This document shows positions 29,501 to 37,675 of a stretch of 64,000 nucleotides of DNA, piece by piece; the first letter of the stretch is position 1, and each line of letters begins with the position of its first letter. Under the pieces are notes generated by a model that worked only from the letters and a program-made list of their open reading frames with translations, made no database searches and was not told the origin of the DNA. This DNA comes from AP-15 sp963846635. GTDB taxonomy: Bacteria > Pseudomonadota > Alphaproteobacteria > ATCC43930 > CGMCC-115725. The translations under genes and the position numbers were made by a program. The stretch lies in assembly GCA_963846635.1 (NCBI GenBank), contig CAWJXM010000039.1:12129-76128 (forward strand). The letters are read 5' to 3'.

Positions 29501-30984
29501 CGATAGCGATGGTGGTCGCGCCCGCGCGCCGCGGCGTGCAGCAATCGCGGCAGCTGCTCATTTGGTGTCCCTTCAATCAGCGTGCGCCAGCTACCGCCCA
29601 GTGCTCGCAACGACGCCTCGGCGGCAGCAGAGATCAGCAGCGGTGGCGTTGGCAGCGCACTGGCGGGCCGAGGGCGTTGCGGCGCCAAGGCAAGTACGGC
29701 ATGCGCATTGGTCCCGCCAAACCCAAACGAATTCACCCCGGCGATGGCTTGTTTCGCCCCAGCAATCGGCTCGGGCACACGAACCAGCCGCAGATTAAGG
29801 CCGGCGAAATCGATATTCGGGTTCGGCGTTTCGCAATGGAGGGTCGGAGGCATGACGCCGTGTTCGAGCGCCAGCACCGCTTTCAACAGGCCGGCTATTC
29901 CCGATGCCGCCTCCAAATGGCCGATATTGGTTTTGACCGAACCGATCGGCAACGGCTCCTGACGGGTCGATCCGAGAGTATGCCCGACCGCGCTGGCTTC
30001 GACGGGATCTCCCGCAGGGGTTCCAGTGCCGTGCATTTCGAAAAAGGCGAGCTCGTCCGCTGCGACGCCGCAATTGCGATAGACCGAGGCCAGCAGTGCC
30101 TCCTGCGCGGCCGCGCTCGGCAGCGACAATCCGATCGTCCGACCATCCGAATTAGAGCCTGTCGCCAGGACCAGCGCGCGGATCGGATCCCGATCGGCAA
30201 GCGCATCGGCGAGCGGCTTGATGATGACGACCGCGCCGCCTTCGCCGCGAACATAGCCATCGGCGCGCTCATCAAACGCAAAGCATCGGCCGCGCCGCGA
30301 CAGCATTGATGCCCGACAAAACCCGAGAAACGGGTAGGGCGTCAGCAGCAGATTGACGCCGCCAACGATCGCGCTGGCAATCTGGCGGCTGCGTATCGCT
30401 TCGCAAGCGTGGTGCAGTGCGACCAGCGAAGACGAACAGGCGGTATCGATAGCAAGACTGGGGCCGCGCAGATCGAAGACGTAGGAAATTCGGTTGGCGA
30501 GGATGCTCAGCGCGTTGCCAGTCATGAAATACAAATCACCGGCTGCCGGATCGCCGAGGCTCAGATCCGAATAGTCGGTCGACGATGCGCCGATATAAAC
30601 GCCGATGTCAGTCCCGCGGATTCGGCTCGGCGGAATTCCGGCGTCTTCGAAGGCGTGCCAGACCAGCTCCAGAAGCACGCGCTGTTGCGGGTCCATCTGC
30701 ACCGCTTCGCGCGGCGAGATGCCGAAAAAAGCGGGCTCGAACTGATCGACGCCGTCGATCAGCCCCGCGGCCCAGGTATAGCTCTTGCCCGGCTCGGTGC
30801 GTTCGGGATGATAGAAGAAGCGAGTGGACCAGCGCCGAGAATCGACTTCGCCAACCGCATCCCTCCCGGCAACGAGGAGCTCCCAGAACGCGTCCAGCCC
30901 GTCAGCCCCTGGAAATCGGCAAGAGGCGCCGATGATCGCGATCGGCTCGTCACGCACGCCCGAGCGCCGGGTGCAGAGTACCAA
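23535..30984 (-). CDS. Reducing type I polyketide synthase (KS-AT-DH-MT-ER-KR-ACP), apparent frameshift
   Basis: About 2480 residues. The start TTG 30984 has GGGGGAGGTG five bases upstream. Domain order: KS (about 12-430; Cys183 in DTACSSS, His318, His356), AT (about 530-830; GHSVG Ser625 and FAFHS 725-729, malonyl-type), DH (about 890-1110; His925 in HAIEGVAVFP, Asp1088), methyltransferase-like region (LRILEIGAEPND, lacking the glycine-rich SAM loop), ER (LVHAAAGGVGLAAIQ), KR (YLVTGGIEGFGFEAARWLV; Tyr in GQGAYVAANLALEAL) and a C-terminal ACP (LGMDSLMAVEL). There is no thioesterase. Near 26815 the frame shifts inside the methyltransferase region; sequence on both sides is fully conserved. The layout matches highly reducing iterative synthases. 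A saturated chain handed to the adjacent oxoamine synthase is inferred. Confidence 0.88.
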
Positions 30985-31061
30985 TTTTACACCTCCCCCT
31001 CGGACCGCCCCAACCGCAGAGCGAGCGGCAATCTACACTGTTCTAAAGGAATTCGGGATAT

Positions 31062-32048
31062 TCAGCCATGCAGCGCGGCGAGCGCGTCGTAGACCAGGCG
31101 ATCGATCTCGATGCCTTCGCGCGACAGCCGCTCGCGGCTTTTAAAGGCGCGCTCGCCGGGGATGCGGATTTCGGTCACGCCAGGAGCGGGCGGAACATTC
31201 TTTATGCGCTCGATCAGTGCAGTGACCTCGCGTTTAAAATCGGCGAGCGGGACCAAGAGATCGGGTTTGAACACGATAAAAAGATAGCCGTCATCCCCGT
31301 CGGGATCGATGGCCGAGCCGGCAAGCACGCCCAACGCCTGAACGATAAAGCCGAGCCCATATCCCTTGTGGCCGCCAAATGGCAGCAGCGCACCCTGCCG
31401 CGCGGCGGTGGGGTCGCGGGTCGGTCGGCCATGCGAATCAATCGCGACACCTTCGGGCAGCGATTGCCCGAGCCGCTCCCGCAAAGCGAGTTCGGTGCCC
31501 ATAAAGGCCGAGGTTCCCATGTCAAGAACGACCGGGCCTTGCGAGGACGGCATACCAAAGGCGATTGGATTTGTGCCGAGCGCGGCGCGCGTTCCGCCAA
31601 AAGGGGCGACGCTGCGGGCCGAACTCGCGGTATGGATGCCGACGAGGTCGGCCCTTGCGATCATCTCGCAATAATAGGCGCTGCGTCCGCTCATCCAGCT
31701 ATTGGTCACGCCAACCAGCGAGAAACCGCGCAACTCGGCTTTGGCAATTGCGGCGCGCGTCGCATAGTACATCGCCAACATGCCGACATTGTTGCCGCCG
31801 TCATACAGCGTCGAAACCTCGGTTTCGCGGATGACCGTCATCGGCCGGCGGGGGCGCTTGAAGCGGCGGTGCTCGGGAATATTCAAGATCTTCGCCAAGC
31901 CCGAATATTCATAGCCGCACAGCGCCGCATCGATCATGTGATCGGCAAGAATCCGCGCTTCCTCGGCACTGTAGCCGATGCCGCGCAACGCGCGCTCGGA
32001 ATGCTCGCGGGCTTCTTCGACACTCAGACGGATTCGATCGGACGCCAT
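31062..32048 (-). CDS. Ldh2/MDH2-family NAD(P)-dependent oxidoreductase
   Basis: 328 residues from ATG 32048 (GAGGGAAGAG just upstream); an in-frame TTG 32075 is less likely. Family features of the malate/L-lactate/ureidoglycolate dehydrogenase type (AllD, ComC, YlbC), a fold unrelated to classical LDH: HMIDAALCGYEYSGLAKILN, VGVTNSWMSGRSAYYCEMIA, SSARSVAPFGGTRAALGTNP and LPFGGHKGYGLGFIVQALGV. It reduces or oxidises a 2-oxo/2-hydroxy acid. It lies 77 bases upstream of the PKS on the same strand and just after the MDR gene, so it may belong to the same operon, perhaps for precursor or tailoring chemistry. The substrate is unknown. Confidence 0.82.
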   Translation of the reverse strand: MASDRIRLSVEEAREHSERALRGIGYSAEEARILADHMIDAALCGYEYSGLAKILNIPEHRRFKRPRRPMTVIRETEVSTLYDGGNNVGMLAMYYATRAAIAKAELRGFSLVGVTNSWMSGRSAYYCEMIARADLVGIHTASSARSVAPFGGTRAALGTNPIAFGMPSSQGPVVLDMGTSAFMGTELALRERLGQSLPEGVAIDSHGRPTRDPTAARQGALLPFGGHKGYGLGFIVQALGVLAGSAIDPDGDDGYLFIVFKPDLLVPLADFKREVTALIERIKNVPPAPGVTEIRIPGERAFKSRERLSREGIEIDRLVYDALAALHG

Positions 32049-32075
32049 CTCTTCCCTCGGATCTGCCGCGGCCAA

Positions 32076-32996
32076 CTAGCCGTGCTCGACGCGAAACACA
32101 GCCTTGCCGGCGATCTGCCGATCGCGCAGCCGCGGCCCGATATTCGCCACCTCGCGCCAGCTGCTCTCGACGAGAGCGAGCTTTAGCGAGCCCTCGGCGA
32201 CCAGCGATGCGAGCAGCGCCAGATCCGGCCCAAACCGCTCTTCGGCCTCGGAGGTGAAGTACGAGAAGCTCTGGATGCGGGCATTGGGGTGCTCGGCAAA
32301 GTCGCGGAAATTGATCGAGGTCGGCTCGCCCGAGGAATTTCCGAAGATAACGATGGTTCCCTTCGCTTCAACACGGGCAATCGCGGCAGCCAGCGACGCC
32401 CCGCCCGCAGCCTCCAGGATCAGCTCGAAACGCCCTTCTGCCTGGTCGATGCCATAGACGAGCTTGTCGGCCCCGCGCAAATGCTGCCCGCGCTCGGGCG
32501 AGCCCACGATTGCGGTGATATGTGCTCCTGAGCGCGCGGCGATCTGCACGGCCATGTGCCCGACACCGCCCGCAGCACCGGTCACCAGCACCCGCTTGCC
32601 GAGCAATGGCGCACCGTGCCGCAATGTGCGCAACGCGGTCAGCCCCGCGACCGGCAAGGCCGCCGCTTCTTCAAAGCCGACATTGTCGGCAAGTGCCGCC
32701 ATCCGGTGAGCCGGCACCGCCACCCGCTGCGCCCACCCGGCATTATCGGTCAAGGCGACGACCCGGGTGCCGGCGGGCGGGCCGCTGCCGTTGGCCGCTG
32801 CCTTCAACACGACGCCGCTGATGTCCTGACCCGGCCGCCATCCTTCCGGCCGGACCTGCATCAGCCGCAACTCGCCGCGGTTCAGCGAAAACGCCCGCAC
32901 CTCGAGGAGGGCCTCGTTCGGCGCGGGCGACGGCTCCGGCACTTCACGGATCTCAACGGGTGCGCTGCCGTTTGGGGTGTTGACGATCGCGAGCAT
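32076..32996 (-). CDS. MDR-superfamily zinc-independent oxidoreductase (quinone reductase-like)
   Basis: 306 residues from ATG 32996. The frame opens further upstream, but that part is only the translated palindromic repeat at 33011-33063. GroES-like domain: EALLEVRAFSLNRGELRLMQ, RPGQDISGVVLKAA; Rossmann domain: KRVLVTGAAGGVGHMAVQIA. The structural-zinc cysteines of true alcohol dehydrogenases are missing, so a quinone oxidoreductase or enoyl reductase type is likely. Its stop lies 27 bases before the Ldh2-type start, suggesting one transcript with Ldh2 and possibly the PKS. Confidence 0.82.
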   Translation of the reverse strand: MLAIVNTPNGSAPVEIREVPEPSPAPNEALLEVRAFSLNRGELRLMQVRPEGWRPGQDISGVVLKAAANGSGPPAGTRVVALTDNAGWAQRVAVPAHRMAALADNVGFEEAAALPVAGLTALRTLRHGAPLLGKRVLVTGAAGGVGHMAVQIAARSGAHITAIVGSPERGQHLRGADKLVYGIDQAEGRFELILEAAGGASLAAAIARVEAKGTIVIFGNSSGEPTSINFRDFAEHPNARIQSFSYFTSEAEERFGPDLALLASLVAEGSLKLALVESSWREVANIGPRLRDRQIAGKAVFRVEHG

Positions 32997-33010
32997 GACT
33001 GCCCCCCATT

Positions 33011-33063
33011 GCCCCTCACCCCGTCCCTCTCCCCGCGCGCGGGGAGAGGGAGGGGTGAGGGGG
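33011..33063. repeat. GC-rich palindromic element, intergenic copy
   Basis: A near-perfect palindrome: CCCTCACCCCGTCCCTCTCC and its complement around a GCGCGC centre. It sits between the MDR gene start and the end of the ketopantoate-reductase-like gene. It belongs to the same family as copies at 39516, 43164, 49439, 50177 and 54066. On the - strand it translates to a Pro/Arg/Gly peptide that artificially extends the MDR frame. Confidence 0.75.
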
Positions 33064-33079
33064 CCTTCCGCGAATGGAA

Positions 33080-34147
33080 TCAATTGAGCCGCAGGTCGGT
33101 GATGTGCCGCGGATCAGGCTTAAGCTCGCCGCGTTCGACCCGGGTGACGATCTCCGTCAGTATCTTGTTGGTCGGTGCAGGGAGCCCGACCTCCTCGCCC
33201 TTTTTGACGACAAAGCCGTTCAGGAACTGGATTTCGGTCCGCCGCCCCTTGAACATGTCCTGGCCGGTCGAGGGCCGGTGTTCGCCGCCGCCGGGCCGAC
33301 TGGCCTCGGCGAGGCGGTGCTCATCGATCTCTCTTTGCGCTGCTGGATCGCCCTCGCCGGCGCGGGCCAAGGTCTCGGGATCCATATGGCTGACCTCATC
33401 AAAGGTGTAGCCGAGCGCTTGGCCGACCCGGATCGCCTCGCTGCCGAGCCGGTTCGAGAAATGGCGAATCACGTCGTTCTTGATCATGTCGCGCGAGATC
33501 ATGCCGGTGCAGGCCGACAATCCGTTGCCCATGACATTGGTGACGAGCTTCGACCAGCGCTCGCCCCACAGATTCTCGGTTACCATTGCGCTGTCGGAGT
33601 AGCTGAGGAGCCGGCATATCTCCTTGGCGCGATCGGTGATGCGGCCATGCACCTCGCCGACGCGGAAGACGGTGTGGCGCGATCCCGATTTGCCGGCTGC
33701 GCGCCGCACCTGCCCTGGCGCGTGCAGTTCGACCGTGATCGAGCTGGCGATCGAACCCAGGGTCTTGCCCCAGCCGACAATCCCGGCGATCGTCTCCTCA
33801 TTCATGCAATTCTGCAGCGACACGACAAACCCGTTCGGCGCCAGGTACTGCTTGATCATCGCCGTAGCCCAGGCGGTGTCGTAGGATTTCATGCAGACAA
33901 AGGCGATATCGATCGGCGCCTCCTTGCTGAGCTGCTGCGCCTCGGTCAGGTGCAGCGCGCGCGGCTTGACCGTGAACGGCTCGACATCGCGAATATGGGT
34001 GATGCACAGTCCGTCCTTGCGGATCGCTTCGACGTTTTCGGGCCACGGGTCGATATAGGTTACGTCTTCGCCCGCCTGCACCATGTGCGCGCCGGCATAA
34101 CCGCCGACCGCTCCCGCGCCGACGATCGCGATCTTGTTTTTAGCCAT
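33080..34147 (-). CDS. Ketopantoate reductase-family protein (PanE/ApbA-like)
   Basis: 355 residues. N-terminal NADP Rossmann fold NKIAIVGAGAVGGYAGAHMV; IDIAFVCMKSYDTAW carries the family Lys; NCMNEETIAGIVG follows; helical C-terminal domain with NLWGERWSKLVTNVMGNGLSA (the second catalytic Lys of PanE). At 355 residues it is longer than E. coli PanE (303), with an insertion near residues 275-310 (RLAEASRPGGGEHRPSTG), so it may reduce another 2-oxo acid. It is first in a leftward run toward the PKS. Confidence 0.82.
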   Translation of the reverse strand: MAKNKIAIVGAGAVGGYAGAHMVQAGEDVTYIDPWPENVEAIRKDGLCITHIRDVEPFTVKPRALHLTEAQQLSKEAPIDIAFVCMKSYDTAWATAMIKQYLAPNGFVVSLQNCMNEETIAGIVGWGKTLGSIASSITVELHAPGQVRRAAGKSGSRHTVFRVGEVHGRITDRAKEICRLLSYSDSAMVTENLWGERWSKLVTNVMGNGLSACTGMISRDMIKNDVIRHFSNRLGSEAIRVGQALGYTFDEVSHMDPETLARAGEGDPAAQREIDEHRLAEASRPGGGEHRPSTGQDMFKGRRTEIQFLNGFVVKKGEEVGLPAPTNKILTEIVTRVERGELKPDPRHITDLRLN

Positions 34148-34230
34148 AGTCTCCTCCGCTCCAGGCTCGCGGCGCGGCCCGCCGCGCGCTCCTGCAGCAA
34201 TCCTAATACGGCGCTGCCATCCACGTCACC

Positions 34231-34527
34231 CTATCGCTTTGGCGCCGCGGGTCTGCGCGATCGCGGCGCGCGGCGCGGTGGTGCCGGGGCACGGCGCCGA
34301 ACCGGGGGTTTCGCCGCTCCTTTCGTAGGTGTTCGTCTTGTGGGGGTTCGATCGGCTTTGGTCGCCCGACGCCAATCGAACACCATCCCGAACGGGATCC
34401 CGACGATCCCGACAGTCATCAAGCCACTGGCGAGCCGCGCGAGCGCGTCAATCTCGGCAACGACCACAATCAGTCCGAGCACGAGCCCGGCGCCAAAGGT
34501 CAGCAAGGCGATCTTGGTGTAGCGCAT
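34231..34527 (-). CDS. Small membrane protein with basic Pro/Arg tail
   Basis: 98 residues from ATG 34527. Two predicted transmembrane helices (IALLTFGAGLVLGLIVVVAE and LASGLMTVGIVGIPFGMVFD) are followed by a 45-residue tail almost wholly of Arg, Pro, Lys, Thr and Ala. The tail resembles unstructured nucleic-acid- or membrane-binding tails. No family recognised. It is divergent from the MaoC gene, with 90 bases between starts. Confidence 0.55.
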   Translation of the reverse strand: MRYTKIALLTFGAGLVLGLIVVVAEIDALARLASGLMTVGIVGIPFGMVFDWRRATKADRTPTRRTPTKGAAKPPVRRRAPAPPRRAPRSRRPAAPKR

Positions 34528-34617
34528 CCGTTGCGGCCAGCGAAGGTGACCCGTAATCTCTCCACCTATAGGGTCAACACCGCGCTGAAAGGGCGCCAAG
34601 GTCAAAGAGGGAAAAAT

Positions 34618-35076
34618 ATGATCGAGGTCGAGCGGCCGACGGATCTTGCGCAATTTGTCGGCCAGGAGATCGGCGTCAGCGATTGGTTCACGATCGATCA
34701 GACGATCATCGATAAATTCGCCGAAGCAACCGGCGATCATCAATGGATCCATGTCGATGTCGAGCGCGCCAAGCGCGAGATGCCCGGCGGCAAGACGATC
34801 GCTCATGGCTATCTGATGCTCTCGCTGGTCCCGCGTTTGGTGGCAACGATCTATCGGGTCAAAAAGCGCTCGCGCGGGCTCAATTACGGCTCGAACCGGG
34901 TGCGTTTCACGGGCCAGGTGCCGGCCGGCTCGCGCATCCGCTTGCGGCAGAAGATCAAATCGGTCGAGCCGATCGAAGGCGGTGGGGTCCGCATCACCTC
35001 CGAGAGCACGATGGAAGTCGAGGGGTCGTCGCGGCCGGCACTCATTGCCGAGACGATCAGCATGCAATACGAGTAA
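34618..35076 (+). CDS. MaoC-like dehydratase (R-specific enoyl-CoA hydratase type)
   Basis: 152 residues from ATG 34618 (AGAGGGAAA upstream). Hot-dog fold hydratase: the catalytic motif FAEATGDHQWIHVDVERA (Asp/His dyad) and GGKTIAHGYLMLSLVPRLV are characteristic of MaoC/PhaJ/NodN-like proteins. They hydrate trans-2-enoyl-CoA to the (R)-3-hydroxy form, linking beta-oxidation to PHA or lipid synthesis. 36 bases separate it from the next gene on the same strand. Confidence 0.88.
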   Translation: MIEVERPTDLAQFVGQEIGVSDWFTIDQTIIDKFAEATGDHQWIHVDVERAKREMPGGKTIAHGYLMLSLVPRLVATIYRVKKRSRGLNYGSNRVRFTGQVPAGSRIRLRQKIKSVEPIEGGGVRITSESTMEVEGSSRPALIAETISMQYE

Positions 35077-35112
35077 CCGCACGATCAGGCAAACAGGCGA
35101 GGAGGAAGTCCG

Positions 35113-36162
35113 ATGGCAAACACCCGTGGGAATGAGCAAGCGTCATACATTTACATTGGGCTCGCGGGCGAAACCGGCCGCGGGCGGGTCGTGCATTCGG
35201 GCCTCTACCGCATGGCCGAGGGCAATGACGAATGGGAGCCGTTGCAGCGCGGGTTGCCCGACATGCCGGCGGTGCGGGCCTTGGCAGTGCACCCGCAAAA
35301 CCCCGCTGTGATCTATGCCGGAACCCAATCCGGGCCCTATCGCAGCGCCGACCGCGGCGAGCATTGGGAAAAGGTGGACCTCCCGGATCACGGCCTGCCG
35401 GTATGGTCAATCTTGTTCCACCCGCACGATCCCGACGTGATCCTGGTCGGCTACGAGAATTGCGAGATCTATCGCAGCGACGATGGCGGCGAGCGCTGGA
35501 CCCGATTGCCGGTCAGCGTGCGTTTTCCCGAGATTACGACCGCACCCGGCGCCAATCCGGCAAAACGGGTGCTGAAGATGGATGCCGATGCCGGCGATCC
35601 GAACCTGCTCTTCGCGGCGATTGAGGTCGGCGGCACCTTGCGCTCGACCGACGGCGGGGAGCATTGGGAGAATCTGAGCCATGGGCAGTATTTGAACGAC
35701 GATGCCGTCGATATGCACGGCGTGCTGGCGAGCCGCTGGCGCCCTGGCACCATATTCGGCATCGCGCGGGCCGGCATGTTCGCGAGCACGGATCGCGGCG
35801 ATCATTGGCGGCACGTGCCGTTGGAGCCGCTTAACCCCAAGGGGCAGATCTATTGCCGTGATATCCGCGAGGTGCCGGGCAACCCACGCAAGTTATGGGT
35901 CGCAGCGGGGGCCGGTTTTCAGAGCGACAAGGGCGTGCTGTTGCACAGCCCAGATGGTGGCGACAGCTGGTCGCGCGTCGACATCGGCGTGCTGGTAGCG
36001 CATACGATGTTCGCGCTCGCCTTCGACGAACATCGGCCGCAGCACATGTCGGCAGCGACCAATGGCGGTGAGGTCTATTCGAGCATTGACGGCGGCGAGA
36101 CCTGGACCGGGCACAAGCCGCCGCCATCAGGCACGCAAATCTACGCGCTGGCGCGCGGCTGA
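35113..36162 (+). CDS. Asp-box (BNR) beta-propeller protein
   Basis: 349 residues from ATG 35113 with GAGGAGGAAG before it. Six Asp boxes (S-x-D-x-G-x-x-W) are visible: SADRGEHW, SDDGGERW, STDGGEHW, STDRGDHW, SPDGGDSW and SIDGGETW. They are spaced as blades of a sortilin/Vps10- or sialidase-like propeller. There is no signal peptide, so it is probably cytoplasmic, and no catalytic residues of a glycosidase are apparent. Such proteins are often annotated as glycosyl hydrolase or exo-alpha-sialidase without proof; a binding or scaffold role is equally possible. It is coupled to the MaoC gene. Confidence 0.85.
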   Translation: MANTRGNEQASYIYIGLAGETGRGRVVHSGLYRMAEGNDEWEPLQRGLPDMPAVRALAVHPQNPAVIYAGTQSGPYRSADRGEHWEKVDLPDHGLPVWSILFHPHDPDVILVGYENCEIYRSDDGGERWTRLPVSVRFPEITTAPGANPAKRVLKMDADAGDPNLLFAAIEVGGTLRSTDGGEHWENLSHGQYLNDDAVDMHGVLASRWRPGTIFGIARAGMFASTDRGDHWRHVPLEPLNPKGQIYCRDIREVPGNPRKLWVAAGAGFQSDKGVLLHSPDGGDSWSRVDIGVLVAHTMFALAFDEHRPQHMSAATNGGEVYSSIDGGETWTGHKPPPSGTQIYALARG

Positions 36163-36250
36163 GCGCACCCGAGCCCAGGCGCGCAGAGGCTGCAAGACGT
36201 AGAGTTTCGGCTGACCGAGGAGCAAAAGCGGCTGCAGCAGCTCTGACCGC

Positions 36251-36419
36251 CGAGCCGCCGCACCATCGCGCCATGGGTCAGTCGGCTTCGATCAGGGCCA
36301 TCCGATCGGTGGAAGGCTCGTAATCGAGGATGAATAGGGCTGCGTTGCGCGCTCTGACCGGCATGGCATCGGCCGGCAGGGCATGTTTGACGAGCCGCCG
36401 CACCATCGCTCCATGGGTC
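36251..36419. repeat. 29-bp direct repeat, two copies exactly 140 bp apart
   Basis: Copies at 36251-36279 and 36391-36419 differ at one base. The second is the coding sequence for the STHGAMVRRLVKH active-site region of the histidine phosphatase; the first overlaps that gene's stop. It looks like a partial duplication of the gene's own sequence at its 3' end. Confidence 0.6.
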
Positions 36420-36880
36420 GAGACTGCGAGGCGCCGATAGGGAGAGGTCAGGGCGACGCGCCGCAATGCGGCAAGCCCGCGGGTCAAGGTTTCATACCCG
36501 GTCTCGCCACCTGGAAATGCGACATTGTCATCGCTGTACCAGCGCTCGGTCAATTCCGCACCAAACCGCGCCTTGGCCTCCTCCCACAGCATCCCCTCGG
36601 CGAGGCCGACGCTGACCTCACGCAGCCCGGAATCGGTCAAGAGCGGCACCCCTGAGATTTCAGCAATGATCCGCGCGGTGGTCAGCGCGCGTGTCAGATC
36701 GCTCGAAACGACAGCATCGAGGCGATGCGCCAGCAGGCGTTGGGCCAAGGCTTCCGCCTGAGCGAGACCGGTCGCGTTGAGCGGCGTGTCGGTGTGCCCT
36801 TGCAGCCGTCCCTCGCGGTTCCAATCGGTTTGGCCGTGGCGAAACAGAAACAGCACGCGCCGGTCGCCAACCTGCTCCAT
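36278..36880 (-). CDS. Histidine phosphatase, candidate alpha-ribazole phosphatase (CobC-like)
   Basis: 200 residues. Phosphoglycerate-mutase-like: LFLFRHGQTDWNREGRLQGH, VSSDLTRALTTARII, the acidic REVSVGLAEG and AVSTHGAMVRRL with the second His. It lies just downstream of cobI on the same strand (89 bases), so removal of the phosphate from alpha-ribazole 5'-phosphate or adenosylcobalamin 5'-phosphate is plausible. The sequence alone cannot separate CobC from generic phosphatases of this family. A stray copy of its active-site DNA overlaps its stop. Confidence 0.75.
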   Translation of the reverse strand: MEQVGDRRVLFLFRHGQTDWNREGRLQGHTDTPLNATGLAQAEALAQRLLAHRLDAVVSSDLTRALTTARIIAEISGVPLLTDSGLREVSVGLAEGMLWEEAKARFGAELTERWYSDDNVAFPGGETGYETLTRGLAALRRVALTSPYRRLAVSTHGAMVRRLVKHALPADAMPVRARNAALFILDYEPSTDRMALIEAD

Positions 36881-36969
36881 GCGAACTCTCCTGATCGGAT
36901 GGGAACGTTAGGCTTGGGAGAGGTCTTGTTAGCAGCAGATCCGGCTGAACGGGAATAGCCGATCGCGTA

Positions 36970-37674
36970 TCAGCGCTTTGCGCGGGTTTTGCCAACCAAT
37001 ACGAGTGAAAAGTAGGGCGTCTCGTCGATTTCAGTCAAAGGCCGTACGCGCTGGTTCGGCAAGCTCGCGTGCTCGACGCACACGGCACCGGCGAGCCGGC
37101 CGAGTTCCGCCAAGACTCGTTTGACCTTGATGATGTGACGGCCAAGCTTGACGATCGCGGCGGCCTCGGCCGCGGCTAGGCGAGAAGCGAGATCAGGCTC
37201 GGCCAGGGTCGCCGGGATCACCGACAGCACTTCATCACGAGTGACGAGCGGCATTGCCGCGGCGGCGGGACAGGCCATCAGTGACGATACGCCGGGAACA
37301 ATCTCGATCGCAAAGCGACCGGCTAGTCTCATGAAGATGCCGATAAAGCTGCCATAAAACAGCGGGTCGCCTTGGCACAGCAGCGCCACATCGTCTCCGG
37401 CTTCGAGTTCGGCAGCGATCGCCCGGGCCGCATCATCGTAGATGTGCTCGGATGGCACACCCGGCCGCATCGGAAAGCGGATTGCGATCTCACGTTGCGC
37501 GCGATCGAGCCACGCCGCGACGATCGTGCGCGCAAAACTGTCGCCGTGCTCGGGGGCCGGGTAGGCGACGACCATCGCCGCCCGCAGCAACCGCAGCCCT
37601 TTGAGCGTCAGCAACTCAGGGTCGCCGGGACCAACCCCAATGCCATAGAGACGTCCGGGCTGCAGCACCGTCAT
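36970..37674 (-). CDS. cobI: Precorrin-2 C20-methyltransferase
   Basis: 234 residues from ATG 37674. It is a tetrapyrrole methylase adding a methyl from SAM at C20 of precorrin-2 to give precorrin-3A. Motifs: YGIGVGPGDPELLTLKGLRL at the N terminus, ALLCQGDPLFYGSF (SAM loop) and IEIVPGVSSLMACPAAAAMP. The start lies one base after the cobL stop, so the two are translated together. Length is normal for CobI/CbiL. Confidence 0.9.
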   Translation of the reverse strand: MTVLQPGRLYGIGVGPGDPELLTLKGLRLLRAAMVVAYPAPEHGDSFARTIVAAWLDRAQREIAIRFPMRPGVPSEHIYDDAARAIAAELEAGDDVALLCQGDPLFYGSFIGIFMRLAGRFAIEIVPGVSSLMACPAAAAMPLVTRDEVLSVIPATLAEPDLASRLAAAEAAAIVKLGRHIIKVKRVLAELGRLAGAVCVEHASLPNQRVRPLTEIDETPYFSLVLVGKTRAKR

Positions 37675-37675
37675 A

